A stretch of 16,777 bases of DNA from Campylobacter gracilis (GTDB lineage Bacteria > Campylobacterota > Campylobacteria > Campylobacterales > Campylobacteraceae): NCBI RefSeq assembly GCF_018374135.1, contig NZ_JAHAFS010000024.1, positions 1 through 16,777 on the forward strand, read 5' to 3'. The notes beneath the pieces were generated by a model, which ran no database searches, was not told the DNA's origin, and worked only from the letters and a program-made list of their open reading frames with translations. Below are positions 6,447-14,629 of this stretch, piece by piece (within the stretch, counting starts at the first letter, position 1; the number at the start of each line of letters is the position of its first letter). Position numbers and translations under genes: made by a program.

Positions 6447-9400
6447 CTAAAGCCTAGCTGCTTTGCCCGAGCGGAAATACGCCGCGATCGCAAGAGCTAT
6501 CATCGAGGCAACCATCACATACGCCCAGCCGGGCACCGGAATGCGCTCGCCGCTAGCGTATGAGTGCATTCCGCTTAGGTAGAAATTTACACCAAAATAG
6601 GTCATTATGACGCTAAAATACGCAAACATCGAGGCTACGGCAAAAGCGAATTGATTGTTGAGCTTAGGCATAAATCTAAAATGCACTACCACCGCGTAGA
6701 TGAAAATCGTAATGAGCGCCCAGGTCTCCTTCGGATCCCAGCCCCAGTAGCGCCCCCAGCTTTCGTTCGCCCACACGCCGCCTAGGAAGTTGCCCACCGT
6801 CAGCAAACAAAGCCCTAGGATCATCGACATTTCGTTGATGTGCGTGGCCTCTGTGATGTTGCGCGCGATCTCGGGGTTTTTCTTGTCAAACAGGAACATC
6901 ACGAGGGTAAAAATTCCAAGCAGCATACAAAGGCCTAAAAATCCGTAGCTCGCGGTGATTACCGAGACGTGAATCGTAAGCCAGTGCGATTTTAGAACCG
7001 GCTGGAGATTGGTGATCTGCGGATCGATGTCGCTAAGATGCGCCACCATCAGCGTTATGCCCGCCATTATCGACGTTAGCGCCAGCGAGATCGCGGATTT
7101 GCGCGAGAAAAAAATTCCGCTTAGCGACAGCGCCCACGCGATGTAGATGAGCGATTCGTAGGAGTTACTCCACGGCGCGTGCCCCGAGACGTAGCCGCGC
7201 AGCGCAAGACCTGCAGTATGTGCGATGAAAGCGACGATATTTACGACGTAAACGAGCTTAAACGCGCCGCCTAAGCGAAGAGCGGGCTTCATCATCCGCA
7301 AAAAGATAAAGATCAGAAGCAAAAATCCCGAGACGGTGTAGATCGGAAAGAGGCGCTTAAAAATTTTAGCCTTATTAAATAAAATTTCATATTTTATCGC
7401 GCTCTCGCTAGGCATTAAATTTGCGCCGTTTTGTGCCTGGTATTTTTTGACGTAGCTTAGCATCTTTTCTGCGCCGCTCCAATCCCCGCTTTCTTGAGCA
7501 TAAACTACGGACGAAACGAATATCCCCATCATCTTTTTAACTTCAGTTGATTCGTTTTGATCCAGCGCATCGCCTAGATATAGCGGCGAAAGCCACTCGT
7601 TATTTTTAGCGTTCTTAACCGGAATAATTCTAAAATAATCCCCCATAAACGCCGAGTAAAAGACGTTTACGCGCTCATTTACCTTGATGATCTCTTTATC
7701 TAGCACACCGCGATTGCCCAAAGGCTTTCGGTTGATTTCCTCGACCATTTTATCGAGCTTGTAGTAGCTCTCGCCGCCTTTAAATTCAAAAAAATCCATC
7801 ATACTGGCGTGGCTTTGCTTTTCATCCATACCTAGAATTTTCTTAAGCTCCGGCTCGCTAACCTTGATGATCGGCGCACGCCTCCAGTAGCTTTGATTTA
7901 GCATAAACGAAAGCGCAGCGGCGTTATGGTTTAAAATTTCGCCATTTGGCGCCTTGTAGTTGTCGGCTCGGTAAATTTTATTTAAAAGCTCCCTGGAAAC
8001 AGTATCAAAAGGCTCCATTCGCCCATCAAATCCCTGAATTACGAGGCTGGCCAGATCCTCGCTAAATTTAGGATCAAATTTCGGCACGGCCAGCTCGCCT
8101 CCCATAGTAGAAAAATTATGCGGCGGGATGGAGTCTTGCTCCGCCGCAGATTCTTGCGAAGCGGAGCCCTGCTTGGAATTTTTAGCGGCGGAATTCGGTG
8201 CGGAATTTTGCGAAATAGAATTTTGAGTCGTGGAGTTTTGTTCGGCATTTGCTGCGCTAGGATACAATGCAGCCAAGCTCAAAGCCAACGCGCCTACTAA
8301 TGCTAATGCTGCGCCTTTAGTACCGCGTCGCGATTTTTTGGTGCGTTTTGATGCAGAGCTTTCTATGGGGCTCGCAGGCGTTGGGTTGGATGCGGAATTT
8401 TTAGAATTTACATCTTTTTCTCGAGCAAGATGTGTATTTTCGCTGATTAAGCGCGAGAGCTTGAAAAAGCGCGAGCCCCGGTTGAAAAAGTTAAAAAACA
8501 TCCCCGCGCAAAGCAAAAAATAGCCGATGTAAGTTGGAACTTTGCCAGGGTCTTTATTGACCGAAAGCACGGTGCCGCGCTCATCCGTGTCGTATGAGCT
8601 TTGGAAAAATCGGTATCCGCCGTAATCGAGCACGTGATTCATAAAAATATCATAATCAAAGCTCTTATTGCCATCTCTTAGCGTGATTTCGCTTTTATAT
8701 CCAGAGGGCGAATTGGTGCCTGGATAGCGATCCATCACAAAGTCGCGAAGCGCGATTTTAAAAGGCAGATGAAGCATCTTTGGCGCCAAGGCTACGATGA
8801 AATTCTTATCTCCCACCTTGTAGCTAGCGCCATGCGAATCCCTAGGCACGTAGATTTCGCGACTCTGCCCCGCAAAGCTTAGTGTAGCGACGACTCCGGG
8901 CTCACCCGGTAAATTCGCATCGACCGGGACGAATTTCTCGACCGCGGAGCTAAGCAGGCTAACGGGGGCAAAATTTATTCCGTCGAAGCTGTAAAGCAAG
9001 AGATTGCCTAGCGGATTATCCTCGTTTCTCTTAAGCGGCACAGTGCTCATATCAGCCATTTTAGTGGCGTTTATATCAAGACTTGAGTTTAGATAGAATT
9101 TGCCGTCTTTAGATTTTATGTAGATGAAATTCTTACTTTTAGGCTCTGCATTAAAAGTGATACTAAGCTCGCCTATCTCCATGCTTTCGCCTGATTGCAA
9201 GGAGACATTTTGGCTGCCGACATTGTTTGAAAATAATAGCTCCACGCGCGCAGGAGCCTGTCCGGTCGGATCTTGCACCCATTTTAGCTCGCCGTGCTCT
9301 ATTAACTCTTTAAATTTTAAATTTGCGATCCTGCCCTCTACGTCTAGATTGAGATCGAAGTTCATCCGTCCTGCGCCGTTTAAAAATTTACTCTCGTCAG

Positions 9401-9794
9401 CAGATATAAACTCGCCGTCACTGCCTAAAGTAAGGAGCTGAACGACCTCGTCTTTAGTCGTTACGATCGAGCTTTCGCCGCCCTCTCTTATATGGATATT
9501 GCCCTCAAAGCCGAAATATCTAGTCAAAATTGCTCCAACAAGCATAAACAAAAAGCTTGCGTGAAAGATTAGCGCAGGCAGCGTACGAAGCTTAATCATG
9601 CGGTAGCGATAGATATTGTAGCTTAAATTTATTCCCAAAAGCACCATCAGCGCGCCAAACCACGCAGCAGAATAAACCATCGCCCAAGCTACTTCCGTGC
9701 CGTAAGCGGTCTCTACAAAAGTGGCGATCGCACAGGCTAGCGCCAAAATCAGCAGCATCACTGACGCGCACTCCATACTAAAAAATGTCTTCAT
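6447..9794 (-). CDS. ccsBA: Fused CcsB-CcsA (System II) cytochrome c synthase
   Basis: A 1115-residue polytopic membrane protein that exports haem and attaches it to CXXCH motifs of c-type cytochromes on the periplasmic side. The N-terminal half (about 1-450) is the ResB/CcsB part, with His78 in a membrane helix at the position used for haem transit. The C-terminal part (about 800-1115) is CcsA, with the tryptophan-rich WWD haem-handling motif at 1008-1020 (WANESWGRYWGWD) and periplasmic histidines His872 (GHAPWSNSYES) and His1077 (GMHSYASG) on either side of it. A linker at about 485-560 holds a basic stretch, a hydrophobic helix ending in ANA, and an Asn/Ser/Gln-rich low-complexity run. The length is close to other campylobacterial fused forms. 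The AAAGGA ribosome site supports the start. Its likely local client is PetC. Confidence 0.95.
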   Translation of the reverse strand: MKTFFSMECASVMLLILALACAIATFVETAYGTEVAWAMVYSAAWFGALMVLLGINLSYNIYRYRMIKLRTLPALIFHASFLFMLVGAILTRYFGFEGNIHIREGGESSIVTTKDEVVQLLTLGSDGEFISADESKFLNGAGRMNFDLNLDVEGRIANLKFKELIEHGELKWVQDPTGQAPARVELLFSNNVGSQNVSLQSGESMEIGELSITFNAEPKSKNFIYIKSKDGKFYLNSSLDINATKMADMSTVPLKRNEDNPLGNLLLYSFDGINFAPVSLLSSAVEKFVPVDANLPGEPGVVATLSFAGQSREIYVPRDSHGASYKVGDKNFIVALAPKMLHLPFKIALRDFVMDRYPGTNSPSGYKSEITLRDGNKSFDYDIFMNHVLDYGGYRFFQSSYDTDERGTVLSVNKDPGKVPTYIGYFLLCAGMFFNFFNRGSRFFKLSRLISENTHLAREKDVNSKNSASNPTPASPIESSASKRTKKSRRGTKGAALALVGALALSLAALYPSAANAEQNSTTQNSISQNSAPNSAAKNSKQGSASQESAAEQDSIPPHNFSTMGGELAVPKFDPKFSEDLASLVIQGFDGRMEPFDTVSRELLNKIYRADNYKAPNGEILNHNAAALSFMLNQSYWRRAPIIKVSEPELKKILGMDEKQSHASMMDFFEFKGGESYYKLDKMVEEINRKPLGNRGVLDKEIIKVNERVNVFYSAFMGDYFRIIPVKNAKNNEWLSPLYLGDALDQNESTEVKKMMGIFVSSVVYAQESGDWSGAEKMLSYVKKYQAQNGANLMPSESAIKYEILFNKAKIFKRLFPIYTVSGFLLLIFIFLRMMKPALRLGGAFKLVYVVNIVAFIAHTAGLALRGYVSGHAPWSNSYESLIYIAWALSLSGIFFSRKSAISLALTSIMAGITLMVAHLSDIDPQITNLQPVLKSHWLTIHVSVITASYGFLGLCMLLGIFTLVMFLFDKKNPEIARNITEATHINEMSMILGLCLLTVGNFLGGVWANESWGRYWGWDPKETWALITIFIYAVVVHFRFMPKLNNQFAFAVASMFAYFSVIMTYFGVNFYLSGMHSYASGERIPVPGWAYVMVASMIALAIAAYFRSGKAARL

Positions 9795-9834
9795 TGATTT
9801 CCTTTAGATTTACGAGGGTTTTCAAAATCGCGAG

Positions 9835-9840
9835 ATTTTA
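9835..9840 (-). promoter_or_regulatory. Possible extended -10 promoter of ccsBA
   Basis: The minus strand reads TTTTTGCTAAAAT, an extended -10 (TGn plus TAAAAT) behind a T-run, about 41 bases before the ccsBA ATG. This resembles Campylobacter sigma-70 promoters, but such AT-rich matches are common here. Confidence 0.4.
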
Positions 9841-9896
9841 GCAAAAATTGCTTAATTTTTCATTTTACGACCTGCAAGCGCACGCCTACTAGCGTA

Positions 9897-9958
9897 GCGC
9901 GAATATGCGTTAAGATGCTTTGATAAAGCGGTAAAATTCTCATCTTAAGCATTCGCGC
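9897..9958. repeat. Long imperfect inverted repeat between creA and ccsBA
   Basis: The left arm (9,897-9,917) and right arm (9,941-9,958) pair over about 18 positions, interrupted only by three extra bases in the left arm. The continuous core is TTAAGATG/CATCTTAA and the ends are GCGCGAAT/ATTCGCGC. The loop contains its own small hairpin, GCTTT/AAAGC (9,916-9,928). It could be the 3' end of the creA transcript, a structured leader element or a small RNA. No U-run follows on the minus strand. The remainder of the 307-base gap (9,795-10,101) shows no gene. Confidence 0.55.
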
Positions 9959-10101
9959 AGGAATTTAACGGCGCGGATAAAATTTTATAAAATGCTGCGG
10001 AATTTAGCGAATTCTATTAAATTTGTGCGCCATCTCATCGTATAATTTCTAATTTAGAATTCCGCTGCGATAAAATTTTATCTCTGCGAAATTTTTTCTT
10101 A

Positions 10102-10593
10102 TTATTTTTTGCCTTGAGTATATGCGAGCTCGCACACGTCGCCCACGGCTTGGTGGCACGGGATTGCCGAGATCGAGTTATTAGGCGAGCCATCGATCAC
10201 TTTGTCTGAATAAACCAAATAGATTAGCGAGCCCTGCACCGCGTCGTAAAGCCTAACTACGTGGGTCTTTTTGAAAATTAACGAGCTGCGTTTTTCAAAA
10301 ATATCCTCTTTTTTCAGCTCCTCTTTGATGATGATCTTAGGCGCTGTCTGTACGCACGACACAGAGGCTTCGGAGCGGTCCTCCTCCACGCCGATGATCT
10401 CTTTGGCGCCGCCTTTTTTGGCGTAAGAGACGTAGCAGGTCACGCCGTCGATCTTAGGATCTTTAACCGCGATAACTTCGATGCGATCGTCTTTGCCAAA
10501 AATTCTAAACGAAGTATTTACGCTACCTACGAGCTCGTAATCGCCCGCAAAAGCAAAAGCCGCTAAAATCGCTGCTAGAATAAATTTTTTCAT
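10102..10593 (-). CDS. creA: CreA family periplasmic protein
   Basis: A 163-residue secreted protein of the CreA family, whose molecular function is not established. I place the start at the internal ATG at 10,593, not at the longer open frame's first ATG (10,629). The shorter start has an AAAGGA ribosome site and opens directly into a signal peptide (MKKFILAAILAAFAFA, then GDYELVGSV). The longer version would put 12 odd residues before that signal. Family features are the GSVNTSFRIFGKDDRIEV segment after the signal, the DPKIDGVTCYVSYAKKGG block, and the C-terminal ISAIPCH block. Four cysteines (in GVTCYV, SVSCVQ, IPCHQ and DVCEL) could form disulfides in the periplasm. It is transcribed away from the sugar-phosphate mutase operon across a short divergent promoter region. 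Confidence 0.9.
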   Translation of the reverse strand: MKKFILAAILAAFAFAGDYELVGSVNTSFRIFGKDDRIEVIAVKDPKIDGVTCYVSYAKKGGAKEIIGVEEDRSEASVSCVQTAPKIIIKEELKKEDIFEKRSSLIFKKTHVVRLYDAVQGSLIYLVYSDKVIDGSPNNSISAIPCHQAVGDVCELAYTQGKK

Positions 10594-10691
10594 AATAATC
10601 CTTTGGAATTTTAGCGGCGATTTTATCATTTATAATATAAATATTAAGCAAGTTTTTATAAAATACCGCGATTTAAATTTAAAGGAATTTT
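10594..10691. promoter_or_regulatory. Divergent promoter region for creA and the phosphomannomutase operon
   Basis: This AT-rich 98-base gap must drive both directions. On the plus strand, TATAAA at 10,657-10,662 behind a T-run is a plausible -10 box about 30 bases before the mutase ATG. On the minus strand, TAAAAT at 10,620-10,625 is a plausible -10 box for creA. The exact boxes are inference; the need for two promoters here follows from gene orientation. Confidence 0.5.
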
Positions 10692-12062
10692 ATGATCGAA
10701 GATATCTTTAGAGAATACGATATTCGCGGTATCGTAGGCGAGGAGTTAAACGAGCGCAGCGTAAAAGCGATCAGCTTCGCGCTTGGTAAACATATCGCAA
10801 ATCTCGGGCTTGAGCGCGTTAGCGTGGGATACGACGCCCGTCTTAGCGCGGACGAGCTTTTCGGCTATTTCGTAAGCGGGCTAAATTTTGCAGCTCTGCG
10901 GGTTTACGATATCGGCTTGCTACCGACGCCGGTGGGCTATTTTAGCGTATTTGCGCATAAATTTGACGCAAACGTAATGATCACCGGCTCGCACAATCCC
11001 AAAAATTACAACGGCTTTAAGATCACGATCGGCACGGATAGCTTCTTTGGCGAGGATTTGAAGCGTCTGGGCGCGCAGGTGCGAGAGCTGATGAGTTCAA
11101 ATTTTGAAATTCCAACCGATACAAGCACCCAGAAGTACGACATCTTAAGCGAGTATTTAGCATATTTTGAGAAGGAATTTGCGGCTCTTAAGGGTTTTGC
11201 CGCGCCTTTTATAATCGACTGCGCAAACGGCGCCGCGGGCGTTACGACTACTAAAATTGTCGAAAGGCTAGAGCTAAACGCTAAAGTTTTATTTCCGCAG
11301 CCGGACGGCAATTTCCCAAATCATCACCCAGACCCCAGCGAGGAGAAAAATTTAGCGGATCTTAAAGCTGCGATGAAGCAAGACGGCGTGGCTCTAGGCT
11401 TCGGCTTTGACGGGGATGCTGATAGGATCGCCGTGCTTACGCCGCGCCGCAACATCAAAGGCGACGAGCTAGCCTGCCTGCTTGCCTTAAATATGCACCG
11501 CCCGCGCATCCTAGGCGAAGTCAAATGCTCTCAAGCGATGTATGATACCATCGATAAGATCGGCAAAAGCTTCATGGGCAAGACCGGCCACAGCAATATC
11601 AAAAAGGCGATGAAGGAGCTTGGCATCGACCTTGCCGCCGAGGTTAGCGGGCATATATATTTTAAGGAGCGATATTTCGGCTTCGATGACGGCGTATATG
11701 CGATGATGCGCGTGCTTGAGCTCGTAGCTAAAGGATATGATTTAGACGCCGAGCTAGACAAGCTGCCGCGGGTTTTTAGCACCGACGAGATTAAATTTAA
11801 TACGAGCGAGGAGGCAAAATTTAAGATCATCGAGGCTCTTAAAGCTCAAATCCACGCGGGTATCGCGGAGCTACCGCCTATCCGCGATATTATCGAGATC
11901 GACGGCATCAGAGTGCGATTTGATAACGGCTGGGCGCTCGTACGGGCAAGCAACACCACGCCTGTGATCGTAACCCGCTTCGAGGCCTCTAGCCCCGGGT
12001 TTCGCGACGAAATGCAGCGCGTATTTTTAGGCAAACTAGAAAATTTAAAGGACCAGAGATGA
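10692..12062 (+). CDS. Phosphomannomutase/phosphoglucomutase
   Basis: A 456-residue cytoplasmic enzyme of the alpha-D-phosphohexomutase family, which interconverts the 6- and 1-phosphates of mannose or glucose and so feeds nucleotide-sugar, LOS and capsule synthesis. All four family signatures are present. They are the phosphoserine loop TGSHNP (catalytic Ser100), the magnesium-binding DGDADR at 240-245, the sugar-binding EVSGH at 317-321, and the phosphate-binding RASNTTP at 418-424. Length and the GEVKCS and HSNIKK segments suggest the dual-specificity PMM/PGM (AlgC-like) group more than GlmM, whose sugar loop differs. An AAAGGA site precedes the ATG. It is the first gene of the plus-strand operon and its stop overlaps the next start (ATGA). 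The substrate choice is inferred. Confidence 0.93.
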   Translation: MIEDIFREYDIRGIVGEELNERSVKAISFALGKHIANLGLERVSVGYDARLSADELFGYFVSGLNFAALRVYDIGLLPTPVGYFSVFAHKFDANVMITGSHNPKNYNGFKITIGTDSFFGEDLKRLGAQVRELMSSNFEIPTDTSTQKYDILSEYLAYFEKEFAALKGFAAPFIIDCANGAAGVTTTKIVERLELNAKVLFPQPDGNFPNHHPDPSEEKNLADLKAAMKQDGVALGFGFDGDADRIAVLTPRRNIKGDELACLLALNMHRPRILGEVKCSQAMYDTIDKIGKSFMGKTGHSNIKKAMKELGIDLAAEVSGHIYFKERYFGFDDGVYAMMRVLELVAKGYDLDAELDKLPRVFSTDEIKFNTSEEAKFKIIEALKAQIHAGIAELPPIRDIIEIDGIRVRFDNGWALVRASNTTPVIVTRFEASSPGFRDEMQRVFLGKLENLKDQR

Positions 12063-12304
12063 ACGAATCTGAAAAGCAAGAGGTTGAGAAAAATATAAAA
12101 GAGCTTTTGGCTGCGAGAGTGGAATTTTTTAAATTCTTAGATGAGCGCGTGCCAAAGATCGCAGGTACCGACGTATTTGATTTCGAGCGTGCAGGTGCGG
12201 CTAGTTTGAAAGAAGTTTATGCGAAATTCTACGGATACGACTACGCTGCGCGTAAGCTGCTGCCATATTTATACCGCACTTACGGACTAAATTTCGATGT
12301 CTGA
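12059..12304 (+). CDS. Small conserved-looking protein of unknown function
   Basis: I do not recognise this 81-residue protein. It is predicted soluble, strongly helical and charged at the N-terminus (MNESEKQEVEKNIKELLAAR). The C-terminal third is aromatic and basic, ending LLPYLYRTYGLNFDV. There is no signal peptide, cysteine pair or membrane segment. It is very likely real: the start overlaps the mutase stop as ATGA, an AAAGGA ribosome site lies just upstream, and its end overlaps the alanine racemase start by 8 bases. Translational coupling on both sides suggests a role tied to one of those enzymes, but nothing in the sequence says which. Confidence 0.75.
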   Translation: MNESEKQEVEKNIKELLAARVEFFKFLDERVPKIAGTDVFDFERAGAASLKEVYAKFYGYDYAARKLLPYLYRTYGLNFDV

Positions 12305-13310
12305 GATCATCTTAGATCGCGCCGCTTATGTGCACAATCTAGCGCAAATCGCCGCCAAAGTAGGTGGAGCGGAGCGAGTATTTTTAGTAGCCAAGGATAA
12401 TTCATACGGCCATGGCTGCAGACTTTGCTGCGAGGAAGCGGCAAAACTAGGCTTCGTACGCGCCGTAACGCGAAGTGCTGTGGAAGCTGCGCAGATAGAG
12501 GATTTATTTGATGAAATTTTAGTGCTCTCGCATATTCCGCGTGGGGACGAGGATGAGCGGTTTTGCTACGCAGTAAATGATCTGAGCTACTTTGCGCGTC
12601 TTAAACGAGGGCTTAAAATTTATATCGCTGCAGATACTGCTATGCACCGCAACGGCATCGCTGTGAGCGAGCTAGATGAGGCGCTTAGGCTATGCAAGCA
12701 GGGCGGATTTAAGCTTCGTGGCTTTTTCACACACTTTCGCGCAAGCGACGAGCTAAGCGGCGATTTTTTCGCGCAGAGGCAAAATTTCATAGAATTTAAG
12801 CGTCTCGCGAGGCAAAAAGCCGCCGCCGCGGGCTTTGAAAATTTAAAATTTCATTCGAGCAACTCCGCAGCTATCGAGCGAAGTGCGGGCTTTGAGGACG
12901 AATACGTGCGCGTGGGTATGGCGCAGTTTGGCTATCCGCAATTTGACGAGAGCCTAAATTTACGCCCTGTGCTAAAGCTCTATGCCGATCTGATCAGCTC
13001 GCGCGTGCTGAAAAAAGGCGAGCGCGTGGGCTACGGCGCGAAATTTGAAGCGCCGCGCGATATGAGGATCGGCACCTATGACCTGGGCTACGCAGACGGG
13101 CTATTTCGCCACGACGGCGAGAGCGAGTTAGCGCTTGCAAGCGGGCAAAAAATGCTCGGAAAAATGTCGATGGATAGTTTCTGCGCGGAATTCGGTGGCG
13201 AGCGAGTTTGTGTGCTAGACGACGCGCGAGCCTGGGCAAAACACTTCGGCACGATCGAATATGAAATTTTAGTCAAATTAAATTCCAACATCCCAAGGAG
13301 ATTTCAATGA
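12297..13310 (+). CDS. alr: Alanine racemase
   Basis: A 337-residue PLP-dependent racemase that makes D-alanine for peptidoglycan. The cofactor lysine is Lys33 in the motif AKDNSYGHG. The family MHRxG motif is at 116-120 (MHRNG). The second catalytic residue is Tyr246 in VGYGAKF, and the active-site Met-Asp block is KMSMDSF at 289-295. The protein ends EYEILVKLNSNIPRRF, close to the usual family ending. It is somewhat shorter than typical enzymes of about 360 residues, which fits other campylobacterial versions. There is no strong ribosome site; the start overlaps the preceding gene by 8 bases, so translation is probably coupled. Its stop overlaps the lemA start (ATGA). Confidence 0.92.
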   Translation: MSEIILDRAAYVHNLAQIAAKVGGAERVFLVAKDNSYGHGCRLCCEEAAKLGFVRAVTRSAVEAAQIEDLFDEILVLSHIPRGDEDERFCYAVNDLSYFARLKRGLKIYIAADTAMHRNGIAVSELDEALRLCKQGGFKLRGFFTHFRASDELSGDFFAQRQNFIEFKRLARQKAAAAGFENLKFHSSNSAAIERSAGFEDEYVRVGMAQFGYPQFDESLNLRPVLKLYADLISSRVLKKGERVGYGAKFEAPRDMRIGTYDLGYADGLFRHDGESELALASGQKMLGKMSMDSFCAEFGGERVCVLDDARAWAKHFGTIEYEILVKLNSNIPRRFQ

Positions 13311-14020
13311 AAGAGCTGCAAGGAGAAAATAACGAGCGTATAGGTTACGACGATAAAGGCTTATCCGCGCGAGGCGAGAGCTTTGGCGGAGGAGAGTATC
13401 CGCGCCAAAAAGGAGGGCTTCATATCTTAATCAAAGCTATAATCGTCTTAGTGATTGCGGCGATTGCGTTTGCGATATTTGCAGTGCCGGTTTACAACAA
13501 GCTCGTAAGCAAAGACGAAGAAGTTAAGGCCGCGTGGAGCCAGGTACAAAATCAATATCAGCGCCGCGCCGACTTGATTCCAAATTTCGTAGAAACCGTC
13601 AAGGGCTACGCTAGCCATGAAAAAGATACCTTAGAAGGCGTTATAAATGCCCGCGCTAAGGCAACTGCTGTCAATATCAATGCAGAAAGCTTAGCGCAAG
13701 ATCCGGAAGCGTTTGCGAAATTTAACGGCGCCCAAGGTGAGCTTAGCTCGGCCCTATCGCGCTTGATGCTGGTAGTCGAGCGCTACCCGGATCTCAAGGC
13801 AAATCAGAATTTTGCCGACTTGCAAAATCAGCTCGAAGGCACGGAAAACCGCATCGCCGTAGCGCGCAAGGACTACATCGCCTCGGTGCAGGAATATAAC
13901 AAGCTAATTAGAACCTTCCCTACAAATATTATCGCGCGCATCGTAGGACTAGGCGGCGCCAAACCTAGCTTTAGCGCTGATAGCTCAAGCCAAAAAGCCC
14001 CTAGCGTCTCGTTTAAATAA
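13307..14020 (+). CDS. lemA: LemA family membrane protein
   Basis: A 237-residue LemA-family protein. One membrane helix at about 39-62 anchors a helical domain. The family signature follows the helix: VYNKLVSKDEEVKAAW at about 62-77, then VQNQYQRRADLIPNFVETVK at 80-99. The middle and C-terminal parts are long amphipathic helices with the NRIAVARKDY block. The function of LemA proteins is not settled; they commonly occur next to TPM-domain genes, as here. An unusual point is the 38-residue hydrophilic, Gly-rich N-terminal extension ahead of the helix. The start is nevertheless supported by an AAGGAG site and by the ATGA overlap with alr. Confidence 0.92.
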   Translation: MKELQGENNERIGYDDKGLSARGESFGGGEYPRQKGGLHILIKAIIVLVIAAIAFAIFAVPVYNKLVSKDEEVKAAWSQVQNQYQRRADLIPNFVETVKGYASHEKDTLEGVINARAKATAVNINAESLAQDPEAFAKFNGAQGELSSALSRLMLVVERYPDLKANQNFADLQNQLEGTENRIAVARKDYIASVQEYNKLIRTFPTNIIARIVGLGGAKPSFSADSSSQKAPSVSFK

Positions 14021-14035
14021 CGCTAAAGGCGGCAA

Positions 14036-14629
14036 ATGCTAAGCGAGCAGTGCAAGCAAAAAATCCACGAGCTAATCACGAAAGCCGAAGCCGCAAGCGG
14101 CGCGCAGATCGTCTGCGTGGTCGCGCGCGAAGCAAGCGAGGACTGCGAAGCTAGCTATGGCGCAGCGGCAGTGACGGCGTTTGTGATCGGCATCATTCTG
14201 TGCTTCGTACCGCAAATAAGTAAAGCTGAGCTACTGCAGATCGTAGCGCTTAGTTTCATTGCGATTAAAACTCTGCTAGCTAAATGCCCCACGCTTTTAA
14301 CTATAATCACGCCTAAATCCCGCAGACTTCGGCTCTCAGGCGAGTTTGCGATGCCAAAATTTTACGAGCGCTACGGCAGCGTAAAAGAAGCGATAATGTT
14401 TTGCGTCTGCGTCCGCGAGCGCTGCGCTCATATCATCTGCGGCGCGCGAGCGGCGGAGTTTATCTCTAAGGGCGATTTTGAACGTATCACGATGGAATTT
14501 AACCCTAGCACGCAAGGCCTTGAGCCTGCTGTTTTAAAGGCGATGGACGCGCTGTGCGAGCTAGCCATGCGAGTGCCTAAAGATAGCGAAAATAACGATA
14601 TAGAAGAGACCTTGGTGGAGCTGCAATGA
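14036..14629 (+). CDS. TPM-domain membrane protein (short form)
   Basis: A 197-residue protein that I assign to the TPM-domain group with moderate confidence. The N-terminal part (LSEQCKQKIHELITKAEAAS then AQIVCVVA) fits the start of a TPM fold. Two hydrophobic segments at about 41-76 interrupt the domain, and the rest (SVKEAIMFCVCVRERCAHIICGARAA) resembles its second half. This interrupted layout is seen in short TPM proteins encoded beside LemA. It lacks a signal peptide and is rich in cysteine. It starts 16 bases after lemA with an AAAGGCGG site, and its stop overlaps the next start (ATGA). The biochemical role is unknown. Confidence 0.72.
   Translation: MLSEQCKQKIHELITKAEAASGAQIVCVVAREASEDCEASYGAAAVTAFVIGIILCFVPQISKAELLQIVALSFIAIKTLLAKCPTLLTIITPKSRRLRLSGEFAMPKFYERYGSVKEAIMFCVCVRERCAHIICGARAAEFISKGDFERITMEFNPSTQGLEPAVLKAMDALCELAMRVPKDSENNDIEETLVELQ

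Noticed and set aside
10594..10629. Longer creA start at 10,629
   Set aside because: It adds 12 residues before a clear signal peptide and lacks a ribosome site, while the ATG at 10,593 has AAAGGA at good spacing.
12994..13291. Minus-strand frames opposite alr
   Set aside because: They are Arg/Ser-rich shadows of the alr coding strand without start signals.
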